DNA from: Actinomycetes bacterium
GTDB lineage: Bacteria; Actinomycetota; Acidimicrobiia; Acidimicrobiales; RAAP-2
DNA length: 37,969 bases
Assembly: GCA_021831125.1 (NCBI GenBank)
Contig: JAKBNI010000011.1
Coordinates: 1 to 37,969 of the forward strand
Reading direction: 5' to 3'
Shown: positions 28,754-37,473 of the stretch, piece by piece
Position numbering within the stretch: position 1 is the first letter of the stretch
How the letters are laid out: the number at the start of each line of letters is the position of its first letter
Program-made: the position numbers and the translations under genes
The notes under the pieces: generated by a model
The model's database searches: none
Told to the model about the DNA's origin: nothing
Seen by the model: only the letters and a program-made list of their open reading frames with translations

Positions 28754-29332
28754 CTAGAGCGACTCGACGAACAGCCGGTGGACCGTGGTGTCGGCGGTCA
28801 GCTCGGGGTGGAACGACGCACCCCAGACCGGCCCCTGGCGCACGAGGACCGGGTCGGCCTCCCCGTCGTGGTCGTAGGTGGCGAGCACCTCCACGCCCGG
28901 GCCGCACGCCTCGATCCGCGGGGCGCGGATGAAGACCCCCGGCACGCTCGTGCCGTCCGAGAGGGTGAGGGGCGCCTCGAAGCTCGCGATCTGGCGGCCG
29001 TAGCCGTTGCGGCGCACGGCCACCGCCAGCGCCCCGTAGCCCCACTGGTCGGCGCGTCCGTCGAGGACCTCGCGCGCGAGCAGGATCAGCCCCGCGCAGG
29101 TGCCCAGCACCGGCAGGCCCGCCGCGAGGCGCTCGCCCAGCGCGTCGGCCAGCCCCGAGGTACGAAGGAGGTGCGCGATCGCGGTCGACTCCCCGCCGGG
29201 CAGGACGAGCGCGGCCACGGCGTCGAGCTCGGCCGGGGTTCGCACGCGCTCGGCCCCGACCCCGAGGGCGGCGAGGGTCGCCAGGTGCTCGCGGACGTCG
29301 CCCTGAAGCGCGAGGACCCCGACGCTCCCCAT
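28754..29332 (-). CDS. pdxT: PdxT glutaminase subunit of pyridoxal 5'-phosphate synthase
   Basis: VGVLALQGDVREHL, LVLPGGEST, GLPVLGTCAGLILLA, VFIRAPRI, GASFHPELT. Confidence 0.96.
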   Translation of the reverse strand: MGSVGVLALQGDVREHLATLAALGVGAERVRTPAELDAVAALVLPGGESTAIAHLLRTSGLADALGERLAAGLPVLGTCAGLILLAREVLDGRADQWGYGALAVAVRRNGYGRQIASFEAPLTLSDGTSVPGVFIRAPRIEACGPGVEVLATYDHDGEADPVLVRQGPVWGASFHPELTADTTVHRLFVESL

Positions 29333-29334
29333 TC

Positions 29335-30228
29335 CTACCAGCCGCGCTCGGCCAGGCGCTGCTCGAGCGAGCTGGTCTCCCACCCGCGCATCGCACTGCC
29401 CAGCCCGGTCGAGACCTTGGCGATCGTCGAGGGGTCGTCGAAGTGGGTCGAGGCCTCGACGACGGCGTGGGCCATGCGCACCGGGTCCTCGCTCTTGAAG
29501 ATGCCCGAGCCCACGAAGACCGCTTCGGCGCCGAGCTGGCGCACCAGGGAGGCGTCGGCCGGGGTCGAGATGCCCCCCGCGCAGAACAGCGGCACCGGCA
29601 GGTGGCCCGACTCGGCGACCTCGAGCACGAGCGGCAGCGGCGCCTGCAGGTCCTTGGCGATGGCGTAGAGCTCGTTGGCGTCGGCGCTCTGGCAGCGGCG
29701 GATCATCGCGGTGATCGAGCGCAGGTGACGCACGGCCTCGACGACGTTGCCCGTTCCGGCTTCGCCCTTGGAGCGGATGAGGCACGCGCCCTCGCCGATG
29801 CGCCGAAGCGCCTCGCCCAGGTTCGTCGCCCCGCAGACGAAGGGCACCGTGAAGGCCCACTTGTCGATGTGGTTCTCCTCGTCGGCCGGGGTCAGCACCT
29901 CGGACTCGTCGATGTAGTCCACCCCGAGCGCCTCGAGGACCTGGGCCTCGGCGAAGTGGCCGATGCGCGCCTTGGCCATCACGGGGATGGTCACGGCCGC
30001 CTGGATCTCCTGGATCATCTGCGGGTCGCTCATGCGCGCCACGCCGCCGTCACGACGGATGTCGGCCGGGACGCGCTCGAGCGCCATCACCGCGACGGCC
30101 CCGGCGTCCTCGGCCACCTTGGCCTGCTCGGGGTTCACGACGTCCATGATCACCCCACCGCGCAGCATGTCGGCGAGCCCGCGCTTCACCAGCGTCGAGC
30201 CCGTACGTGTGGTCGGGGTGTCGCTCAT
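29335..30228 (-). CDS. pdxS: PdxS synthase subunit of pyridoxal 5'-phosphate synthase
   Basis: [55 protein letters not shown] and [14 protein letters not shown]. Confidence 0.98.
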   Translation of the reverse strand: MSDTPTTRTGSTLVKRGLADMLRGGVIMDVVNPEQAKVAEDAGAVAVMALERVPADIRRDGGVARMSDPQMIQEIQAAVTIPVMAKARIGHFAEAQVLEALGVDYIDESEVLTPADEENHIDKWAFTVPFVCGATNLGEALRRIGEGACLIRSKGEAGTGNVVEAVRHLRSITAMIRRCQSADANELYAIAKDLQAPLPLVLEVAESGHLPVPLFCAGGISTPADASLVRQLGAEAVFVGSGIFKSEDPVRMAHAVVEASTHFDDPSTIAKVSTGLGSAMRGWETSSLEQRLAERGW

Positions 30229-30234
30229 GGGCCC

Positions 30235-30240
30235 AGCCTA
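30235..30240 (-). promoter_or_regulatory. -10 element for leaderless pdxS
   Basis: TAGGCT-N6-ATG(30228). Confidence 0.6.
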
Positions 30241-30251
30241 CCGGGGGACCC

Positions 30252-31154
30252 TCACCACTCCTCGAGGGCGCGGGCGCGCACCTCCGGGTCGTCGAGGTCC
30301 GACGGCGCGCGCTCGTGCCGGTCCGACCAGGGGTTGAAGAAGACCCAGCGCCAGGCGTCGAAGGCCGGGTCGGCCAGGAACGACCCGGTCGGCGCCGTCT
30401 GGGCCTCGCAGCGGCGCAGGGCGGCGGCGATCCCGAGCGGGTAGCGGATGGTGGCGGCGGCGACCTCGTCGGCCCGGAAGGTCTCCCCCGGCCCGGCGAG
30501 CGCCCGGGCCGCCTCCCCCGTCAGGTCGAAGGCGGCGACACACTCACGCTCGAGGACCCCGATGCGCTCGCGGGCCAGGCAGTGGGCCACCACGCCCTCG
30601 AGCTCGATCAGCTCGAAGTCCTGGACGAGGGCGCTGGTGGCGAGCATCACGAAGCCGCCGGGCCCGGGCACCAGGGCGGCGTTGTAGCCGCCGTCGCGCA
30701 CCACCTCGGCGCGCACGCCGTCGACCCCGAACGTGGCGGAGAGCCGGTCGACCAGCGTCGCGAGGCGCTCGCGGGCCATTGGGTCCTCGTCGCGCGCGAA
30801 GCGCGCGAGCAGCGCCTCGGCGGCCCCGTGGGAGCGGGTGGCGTAGCCGGCCACGACCCGGCGCAGGTCGAGCGCGTAGAGCGCGCCGACGACGACGGCC
30901 GCCAGCCACAGCCAGGGCGAGAGCGCGACGGCGAGCACCGCGAGGGCCACGACGGCGGCGCCGGCCGCGATGGAGGCGACGAGTCGTCGGCGCAACGCGT
31001 ACGAGCGCATCACGGCCGCGTGACGGTGGCGCTCGGCCGTGGTCGGCGCGTACGGGCTCACCCAGGAGGGGTCGAGCACCGGGGCGACGTAGCGGGGCTC
31101 GCGGTCGCGCCGGGCGCCAGGGCGTCGGGAGCGGGTGCGCTGCGAGCTGGCCAC
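30252..31154 (-). CDS. M48 (HtpX/Ste24)-like membrane protein with degenerate HExxH, predicted pseudoprotease
   Basis: Two N-terminal TM helices, then NAALVPGPGGFVMLATSALVQDFELIELEGVVAHCLARE and ETFRADEVAAATIRYPLGIAAALRRCE, in M48 order with HExxH replaced by HCLAR. Confidence 0.7.
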   Translation of the reverse strand: MASSQRTRSRRPGARRDREPRYVAPVLDPSWVSPYAPTTAERHRHAAVMRSYALRRRLVASIAAGAAVVALAVLAVALSPWLWLAAVVVGALYALDLRRVVAGYATRSHGAAEALLARFARDEDPMARERLATLVDRLSATFGVDGVRAEVVRDGGYNAALVPGPGGFVMLATSALVQDFELIELEGVVAHCLARERIGVLERECVAAFDLTGEAARALAGPGETFRADEVAAATIRYPLGIAAALRRCEAQTAPTGSFLADPAFDAWRWVFFNPWSDRHERAPSDLDDPEVRARALEEW

Positions 31155-31160
31155 CGCCCA

Positions 31161-31166
31161 AGGCTA
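31161..31166 (-). promoter_or_regulatory. -10 element for leaderless M48-like gene; overlaps pimA stop
   Basis: TAGCCT-N6-GTG(31154); its TAG is the pimA-like stop codon. Confidence 0.55.
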
Positions 31167-32267
31167 CCGGCGCGCGAGCCCGCCGCCGGCGACGAGGCGC
31201 TCGTAGCGCTCGAGGTAGGCGTCCACGAGTGCCGCCATCGACCAGCGACGCGCGTGCTCGCGCGCCGCGGCGACGCGCGCCGGGCTCTCGGCGCCGAGGG
31301 CCGACGCGATCGCGTCCGCCCAGGCCCGCGGGTCACCGGCCGGCGCCAGGGTGGCGTGGGGGCCGACGGCGTCGCGGTAACCCTCGATGTCGCTCGCCAC
31401 GACGGCCGTCTCGCTCGCCAGGGCCTCGAGCAGGATCAGGCCGAAGCTCTCGCCCCCCGTCGCCGGGGCGAGCAACGCGTGCGAGCGGCGCAGCCACGCC
31501 CGCTTGGCGTCGTCGCTGACGCGTCCGACGAAGGTGACCTGCGGGTCGTGGGCGGCCAGGGCCTCGAGGCGGGCCCGCTCGGGCCCGTCACCCGCCACCA
31601 CGAGGCGCCACGGTCGCTCGGCCGTCGCGTTGTGCTCGCGCACCGCCCGGATCGCCGTGTCGGCGCCCTTGCGCGCCTCGAGTCGGCCGAGGAAGAGCAG
31701 GCTCGGGGCCTCGGAGCGCTCACGGGGGAAGGCCGCGTAGCGGTCCATCTCCACCCCGTTGAAGAGCACCTCGCAGGAGAGGTCGTAGGCCGCGTCGGCG
31801 CAGCGCTTGGCGGCCTCGCTCACCGCGACCGGGAGGTCGACGCCACCGGCCAGACGGCGCAGGAGCGGCCGGGTGAGGGTCACCGCCGGCCCGTCGCCGG
31901 CGCGATGGAAGGTCGCCACCGCCGGCGTCCGGTGCGCCACGAGCGTCGCCCAGGCGAGCAGCGGGGCCCCGGGCTCGTGGACGTGCACGACGTCGGGGCC
32001 GAAGCGCGCCACGGCACGGGCGGCCGCACGCGAGGCCCGAGGCGACAGCGTGAGGGGCGCCCGCGAGCCGTTGGCGGGAAGGGCCAGGCGCGCGCCGACG
32101 CGCACCAGGGACGCCGGGGTGTCGTGGGCGGACACGTCCGTCGCGTCGGGGGCGACCACGAGGACGTCGTGGCCGCGCGCGCAGAGCTCGCGGCTCATCC
32201 CGAGCGCCTGCTCTTGCACACCGCCCGGGACGCTCAGGGCGTAGGGCGAGAGGATCGCGACGCGCAC
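31164..32267 (-). CDS. pimA: GT4 glycosyltransferase, PimA-like (phosphatidyl-myo-inositol mannosyltransferase)
   Basis: MRVAILSPYALSVPGGVQEQALGMSRELCARGHDVLVVAPD; LLFLGRLEARKGADTAIRAV; next to patA-like and pgsA-like genes as in mycobacteria. Confidence 0.83.
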   Translation of the reverse strand: MRVAILSPYALSVPGGVQEQALGMSRELCARGHDVLVVAPDATDVSAHDTPASLVRVGARLALPANGSRAPLTLSPRASRAAARAVARFGPDVVHVHEPGAPLLAWATLVAHRTPAVATFHRAGDGPAVTLTRPLLRRLAGGVDLPVAVSEAAKRCADAAYDLSCEVLFNGVEMDRYAAFPRERSEAPSLLFLGRLEARKGADTAIRAVREHNATAERPWRLVVAGDGPERARLEALAAHDPQVTFVGRVSDDAKRAWLRRSHALLAPATGGESFGLILLEALASETAVVASDIEGYRDAVGPHATLAPAGDPRAWADAIASALGAESPARVAAAREHARRWSMAALVDAYLERYERLVAGGGLARR

Positions 32268-32270
32268 GCG

Positions 32271-33146
32271 CTACCCGAAGCGCGCCGGCAGGACGTGCCA
32301 CTGCTCGGGGGCGCGCCGGATGAGCGACTCGAGGCCGACGGCCACGAGTTGGGTGACCCGGGTGACGTCCTCGCGCAGTCGCGCCCGGGTGCGTTCGGCG
32401 ACGATCGGGGGCAGCACCACGGCGTGGTGGTCCCGGCCCGGACCGGAGTAGCACGCGGCCACGAGGATCGGCGCCCCCGTGCGCAGCGCGAGCGTCGCGG
32501 GTCCGCCGGGCAGGGTCACGCGCCGCGAGAAGAACTCGACTTCGACCCCGTTGCCCTCCAGGTCCCGGTCGCACAGCAGGCCCACCACGCCGCCCTCGCG
32601 CAACACCCCCATCAGGGTCCCCGTGGCGCGCTCGTCGAGGGGCACCACGTGGATGCCCATCGCCTCGCGCTTGGCGGCGAACCACTCGAAGAGCTCGGGC
32701 GGCTCGAGCCGCTCGGCGACCGCCCACATGGGCAGTCCGATGCGCGCGAGCAGCGCCCCGCCCCACTCCCACGAACCGACGTGGGGCAGGGCCACGATCG
32801 CCCCGCGCCCGGCGTCGCGGGCCGCCTCGAGGTGTTCGAGGCCCTCGGCGATGACGAAGCGGCGCACCACCTCCTCGGGCGCGATGGCCGGCAGCTTGGC
32901 CCCCTCGGCCCAGTAGCGGCCGTAGCTCGAGAAGCCCCGTCGCACGAAGAGCTCGAGGAGGTCCCCGTCGACGGGGCCGTGCGGGTCGAGGACCGGGCGC
33001 AGGTTGTCCGACAGACTCGCGGCCTTGGCACCGCGGGGGCCGACGGCGCGCGCCACCGCCTCGGCGACGCCCACGTCGACGCGCTCGGGCAGCGCCTCGA
33101 GGAGACGTCCGGCCGATCGGAAGAGGGCGACGCGGCCCGACGCCAC
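32271..33146 (-). CDS. LpxL/PatA-like phosphatidylinositol mannoside acyltransferase
   Basis: FVRRGFSSYGRYWAEGAKLP, IVALPHVGSWEWGG (HX4E acyltransferase motif), LLCDRDLEGNGVEVEFFSRRVTLPGGPATLALRTGAPILVA. Confidence 0.85.
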   Translation of the reverse strand: MASGRVALFRSAGRLLEALPERVDVGVAEAVARAVGPRGAKAASLSDNLRPVLDPHGPVDGDLLELFVRRGFSSYGRYWAEGAKLPAIAPEEVVRRFVIAEGLEHLEAARDAGRGAIVALPHVGSWEWGGALLARIGLPMWAVAERLEPPELFEWFAAKREAMGIHVVPLDERATGTLMGVLREGGVVGLLCDRDLEGNGVEVEFFSRRVTLPGGPATLALRTGAPILVAACYSGPGRDHHAVVLPPIVAERTRARLREDVTRVTQLVAVGLESLIRRAPEQWHVLPARFG

Positions 33147-33148
33147 GA

Positions 33149-33811
33149 CTAGTGGCGCGACGCCCGACTGAGCGTCCGGCGCCGACGGGCGTGCTCGCGG
33201 CGCGGGTGGAGCCGGGGCTCGACCGGCGCGGGCCGGTCGGCGGCGCGCCAGACTCGCACGAAGCGCCCGAAGGCCGTCATGATCGTGAGCGCGAGCATCA
33301 CCCAGAGCACCGGCACGAAGATCGCCGCGCTGAGCAGCCCCACCCCGAGCAGGATCATCCGCTCGGCGCGCTCCATCAGCCCGCCCTTGGCCGAGAGGCC
33401 GAGGCTCTCGGCCTTGGAGCGCTGGTAGGAGATGAGGAAGCTCGCCGTCACGATCCCGAAGGGCAACAGGACCAGCTGACCGTGGTGGTGGGCCGTGAGG
33501 TAGTACGCCACTCCGCCCATCACCACGGCGTCCGAGACCCGGTCGACCACCGAGTCGAAGAAGCTCCCGCGCTGGCTGGTCCGCTGGCCGGCCTTGGCCA
33601 CGGGACCGTCGAAGAGATCGTGGAAGCCCGTGAGGGTGAGCAGCACGATCGCCCCCCAGTGCATGCCCACCCCGATCGCCCAGGCCGTCGCGCAGGCGAA
33701 GACGAGCCCCGAGGCGGTCAGCGCGTCGGCCGAGAAGCCCGCGCGCACGAGGCCGCGCCCGATGGGGGTGGTGACAACCTCCACGGACCGGCGGAACCTA
33801 CCGTCGAACAT
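33149..33811 (-). CDS. CDP-alcohol phosphatidyltransferase (PgsA-like phosphatidylinositol phosphate synthase)
   Basis: CDP-alcohol motif FHDLFDGPVAKAGQRTSQRGSFFDSVVDRVSD (D-x2-DG-x2-A[K]-x8-G-x3-D-x3-D); TM-rich. Confidence 0.87.
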   Translation of the reverse strand: MFDGRFRRSVEVVTTPIGRGLVRAGFSADALTASGLVFACATAWAIGVGMHWGAIVLLTLTGFHDLFDGPVAKAGQRTSQRGSFFDSVVDRVSDAVVMGGVAYYLTAHHHGQLVLLPFGIVTASFLISYQRSKAESLGLSAKGGLMERAERMILLGVGLLSAAIFVPVLWVMLALTIMTAFGRFVRVWRAADRPAPVEPRLHPRREHARRRRTLSRASRH

Positions 33812-33823
33812 GGGCCTCCCGGC

Positions 33824-34357
33824 TCATCGCGGCAAGTCTACCGACGGGCCCCCGGACGGGTCCGGGGACAGCGCCGCGCGCACCTTGCGCCAGGTGGAGG
33901 CGAGCGACTCGGGCAGGACCCGGGTCTCGGCGATGGTGGTCATGAAGTTGGTGTCGCCGTCCCAGCGCGGCAGCAGGTGGGCGTGGAGGTGGCGCGGGAT
34001 CCCCGCGCCGGCCGCGTGGCCGAGGTTGAACCCGACGTTCAGCCCGTCGGGCCGGTACGCGGCGCGAAGCGCCCGGCTCACCGCGGTGACCCCGCCCCAC
34101 AGGTCGCCCGACTCCTCGTCGTCGAGCTCCTCGAGGGTCTCGACGTGGCGGTAGGGCACGACGAGGACGTGACCCGAGCCGTAGGGGAAGGCGTTCAGCA
34201 CGACGTAGCCGTGCGCGCGGCGCTCGAGCACACCGGTCGCCTCGCCCACGGGCTCGCCGGCCAGTCGGCAAAAGACGCACCCCTCGCTACCCCCGTCGCT
34301 CGAGACGCCCTCGACGTAGGCCTCGCGCCAGGCGGCCGAGAACCGCTCGAGCGGCAC
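33824..34357 (-). CDS. HIT-family (AP4A phosphorylase-like) protein
   Basis: CVFCRLAG, LNAFPYGSGHVLVVPYRHVETLEEL, GFNLGHAAGAGIPRHLHAHLLPRWDGDTNFM (HxHxH). GTG start shares one base with the thrS stop (TAGTG). Confidence 0.93.
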   Translation of the reverse strand: MPLERFSAAWREAYVEGVSSDGGSEGCVFCRLAGEPVGEATGVLERRAHGYVVLNAFPYGSGHVLVVPYRHVETLEELDDEESGDLWGGVTAVSRALRAAYRPDGLNVGFNLGHAAGAGIPRHLHAHLLPRWDGDTNFMTTIAETRVLPESLASTWRKVRAALSPDPSGGPSVDLPR

Positions 34358-36339
34358 TAGGGCGCCTCGGGCGCGCCGTGTGCGGCGATCTCGGCGGCGA
34401 GCCGCGCGACGAAGTCCTCGACGCCGACCCCGCGCTCGGGGCTGCCCGAGCCGCGCGCGTTCACCCCGACGGTGCGGGCGGCGACGTCGTCGTCGCCCAC
34501 GACGAGCACGTAGGGGACCTTCTCGAGCTTGGCCCGACGGATCCTCGCCCCGAGCGGCTCGTCGGCCGGCTCGAGCCCGGCGCGCGCGCCCCGCGCGCGC
34601 AGGGCGGCGGCGACCTCGCCGGCGTAGCCGTCGTGGTCGTTGCGCACCCCGAGCACGCGCACCTGCTCCGGGGCGAGCCAGGTGGGCAGGTTGCCCGCGT
34701 AGTGCTCGAGCAGGACCCCGAAGAAGCGCTCGATGGATCCGAAGAGCGCGCGGTGGAGCATGATCGGGCGGTGGTGCTGGTTGTCGGCGCCCACGTACTC
34801 CAGGTCGAAGCGGGCCGGGTGGTTGAAGTCGCACTGGATCGTCGAGAGCTGCCAGGTGCGCCCGATCGCGTCGCGTACGTCGATGTCGATCTTGGGGCCG
34901 TAGAACGCGGCGTCACCCTCTTTGATCGAGTAGGCCAGCCCGAAGCGCTCGAGGGCGGCGCGCAGCGCCTCGGTCGACGTCACCCAGATCTCGTCGCTGC
35001 CCACGTACTTCTGCGGGTCCTTGGTCGAGAGGTTCGCCGTGAACTCGCTGAAGCCGAAGGCACGGAGCATGTCCATGACGAAAGAGAGCAACGAGGCAAT
35101 CTCCTCTTGGAGCTGGTCCTCCGTGCAGTAGATGTGCGCGTCGTCCTGGGTGAAACCCCGGATGCGCAAGAGCCCGTGGAGGGTCCCGGCCCGCTCGTAG
35201 CGGTACACCGTGCCCAGCTCGAAGAGCCGCAGGGGCAGCTCGCGGTAGCTGCGCGGGCGGCTCTTGTAGATCAGGCAGTGCATCGGGCAGTTCATGGGCT
35301 TGGGGTAGTAGGTCCCGTTGTCCATCTCCATGGGCGGGTACATCCCGTCCTTGTAGAACCCGAGGTGGCCCGAGGTCTCGTAGAGCCGGGCGTTGGCGAT
35401 GTGGGGCGTGACGACGAACTCGTAGCCGCCCGCGAGGTGCCGGGCGCGGCTGAAGTCCTCCATCTCCTTGCGCGCGATGCCCCCGCGAGGGTGCCACACC
35501 GCGAGGCCGCCGCCCAGCTCGACCGGGAAGCTCAGCAGGTCGAGCTCGCTCGCGAGACGACGGTGGTCGCGCTTCTCGGCCTCCTCGAGCTGGTGGAGGT
35601 GGGCCTCGAGGGCCGAGGTGGACTCCCAGGCCGTCCCGTAGACCCGCTGGAGCTGGGGACGCTTCTCGTCGCCGCGCCAGTACGCGCCGGCCACCCGCAT
35701 CAGGCGGAAGTGGCCGAGGCGCCCGGTCGAGGGGACGTGGGGACCCCGGCACAGGTCGACGAAGGAGTCGGTGTTGCGATAGACCGACACGCTCGAGCCG
35801 GCGGCGACCTCGCCCAGGTCCTCGTCGTCGCGGGCGCCCTCGCGCACCTTGGTGATGATCTCCACCTTGTAGGGCTGGTCGGCGAAGACCGCCAGGCCCT
35901 CCTCGGCGGACATCTCGGCGCGCGTGAAGGGCTGGTCCTCGGCGATGATCCCGCGCATCTCGGCCTCGATGCGCTCGAGGTCGTCGTCGCTGAAGCGCGC
36001 CCCGCCGGGCAGGTCGAAGTCGTAGTAGAAGCCGTTCTCGATCGCCGGGCCGATGGCGTACTTGGCCCCCGGCCACAGGCGGGTCACCGCCTGGGCGAGC
36101 ACGTGGGCGCTCGAGTGGCGCAGCACGTCGCGCCCCTCGGGTGAGCCGGCGACCACGATCGCCACCTCGTCCCCGTCGGCGAGCACCGTCGAGAGGTCGC
36201 ACGGCGTCCCGTTCACCCGGGCCGCGAGGGCGTCCTTGGCCAGGCGCGCCCCGATCGACCGGGCGAGGTCCCCGGCCGTCGAGCCCGCGGCGAGCGCACG
36301 CGTGGCGCCGTCGGGCAGGGTCACCGCGATCTGCGACAT
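34357..36339 (-). CDS. thrS: threonyl-tRNA synthetase
   Basis: TGS domain, HSSAHVLAQAVTRLWPGAKYAIGPAIENGFYYDF, MNCPMHCLIYKSRPRSYRELPLRLFELGTVYRYERAGTLHGLLRIRGFTQDDAHIYC. Confidence 0.98.
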   Translation of the reverse strand: MSQIAVTLPDGATRALAAGSTAGDLARSIGARLAKDALAARVNGTPCDLSTVLADGDEVAIVVAGSPEGRDVLRHSSAHVLAQAVTRLWPGAKYAIGPAIENGFYYDFDLPGGARFSDDDLERIEAEMRGIIAEDQPFTRAEMSAEEGLAVFADQPYKVEIITKVREGARDDEDLGEVAAGSSVSVYRNTDSFVDLCRGPHVPSTGRLGHFRLMRVAGAYWRGDEKRPQLQRVYGTAWESTSALEAHLHQLEEAEKRDHRRLASELDLLSFPVELGGGLAVWHPRGGIARKEMEDFSRARHLAGGYEFVVTPHIANARLYETSGHLGFYKDGMYPPMEMDNGTYYPKPMNCPMHCLIYKSRPRSYRELPLRLFELGTVYRYERAGTLHGLLRIRGFTQDDAHIYCTEDQLQEEIASLLSFVMDMLRAFGFSEFTANLSTKDPQKYVGSDEIWVTSTEALRAALERFGLAYSIKEGDAAFYGPKIDIDVRDAIGRTWQLSTIQCDFNHPARFDLEYVGADNQHHRPIMLHRALFGSIERFFGVLLEHYAGNLPTWLAPEQVRVLGVRNDHDGYAGEVAAALRARGARAGLEPADEPLGARIRRAKLEKVPYVLVVGDDDVAARTVGVNARGSGSPERGVGVEDFVARLAAEIAAHGAPEAP

Positions 36340-36354
36340 GGGGTCCTTTCGACG

Positions 36355-37473
36355 CTACAGCGTAACCCCGAGCAGCGCCGCGGCCGCCTGGACGCTGGCG
36401 CCGGCGTGGGCCGCGGCGTCGATCGCCTCGAGGGCGCCGGGCGTGTCGAGGTCGTCGTCCAAGGCGGCCCGCACGTCACGGAGGACCCCCGACTCGCGCC
36501 CCCCGAGCGTCGATCGCCACGTGGCCAGACGGCTGCGCGCACCGGCCAGCAGCTCGTCGCGCCACTCCCAGTCGCCGCGGTAGTGCTGGGCGAGCAGCGC
36601 GAGGCGCACGGCCGAAGGCTCGCTGCGCTGGGCGAGCTCGTTCACGAAGACAAGGTTGCCCAGGGACTTGGACATCTTGGTGCCGTCGTAGCCGACGAGC
36701 CCCACGTGCATCCAGTGGCGCACGAAGGGCGCCCCGCTCACCGCCTCGCTCTGGGCCGCCTCGCACTCGTGGTGGGGGAAGGCGAGGTCGCGGCCGCCGC
36801 CGTGGACGTCGAGGGTCTCGCCGAGTTCGCGCAGGGCGAGGGCCGAGCACTCGATGTGCCAGCCCGGCCGTCCCGCGCCCCAGCGCGACTCCCAGGCCGG
36901 CTCGTCCTCGAGGGAGGGCTGCCAGAGCACGAAGTCGAGCGGGTCGCGCTTGCGCGGGTCGTCGGGTCGGCCGCCGTGCTCGGCGGCGAGGGCGACCATG
37001 CGCTCGCGCGTCTCGTGGCTGACCTGGCCGAAGCGGGGGAACCGGGCGACCTCGAAGTAGACGTAGCCGTCGACCTCGTAGGCGATCCCCTCGTCGAAGG
37101 TCCGCCCGATCAGCGTGAGGATCTCGGCGATGGCCCCGGTGGCGCGCGGCTCGGCGTAGACCGGCAGCAGGTTGATCAGTCGCATGTCGCGCTCGAAGGT
37201 CGCCAGCTCGCGCGCGGCCAGGTCGAGGTAGTGGACCCCGAGCTCGCGGGCCTTGCGCAGGATGTCGTCGTCGACGTCGGTCACGTTGCGCACCACGCGC
37301 ACCTCGTGGCCGTCGTCGCGCAGCCGGCGGGTCAGCACGTCGAAGGCCAGGTAGACGAAGGCGTGACCGAGGTGGGCCGCGTCGTAGGGCGTGATCCCAC
37401 AGCTGTACATCGTCACCGGCCCCGACGGCGTCATCGGGGCCACGGCTCGGCGCGCCGAGTCGTACAGTCGCAT
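36355..37473 (-). CDS. mshC: L-cysteine:1D-myo-inositol 2-amino-2-deoxy-alpha-D-glucopyranoside ligase
   Basis: 372 aa; YSCGITPYDAAHLGHAFVYLAFD is the MshC form (CysRS has CGPTVYDxxHIGH); GWHIECSALAL, KMSKSLGNLV. Confidence 0.88.
   Translation of the reverse strand: MRLYDSARRAVAPMTPSGPVTMYSCGITPYDAAHLGHAFVYLAFDVLTRRLRDDGHEVRVVRNVTDVDDDILRKARELGVHYLDLAARELATFERDMRLINLLPVYAEPRATGAIAEILTLIGRTFDEGIAYEVDGYVYFEVARFPRFGQVSHETRERMVALAAEHGGRPDDPRKRDPLDFVLWQPSLEDEPAWESRWGAGRPGWHIECSALALRELGETLDVHGGGRDLAFPHHECEAAQSEAVSGAPFVRHWMHVGLVGYDGTKMSKSLGNLVFVNELAQRSEPSAVRLALLAQHYRGDWEWRDELLAGARSRLATWRSTLGGRESGVLRDVRAALDDDLDTPGALEAIDAAAHAGASVQAAAALLGVTL

Noticed and set aside
30207-33152. 981-aa antisense ORF opposite M48-like, pimA-like and patA-like genes
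   Set aside because: Covers three homology-supported genes; His/Arg/Gly-rich shadow translation.
34569-34604. GCGCGCGC...GCGCGCGC inverted repeat within thrS
   Set aside because: Pure GC alternation within coding sequence (LRARGARAG); palindromy is trivial and gene frame is intact.
34378-36144. 588-aa antisense ORF opposite thrS
   Set aside because: Same shadow-frame pattern, no independent evidence for translation.
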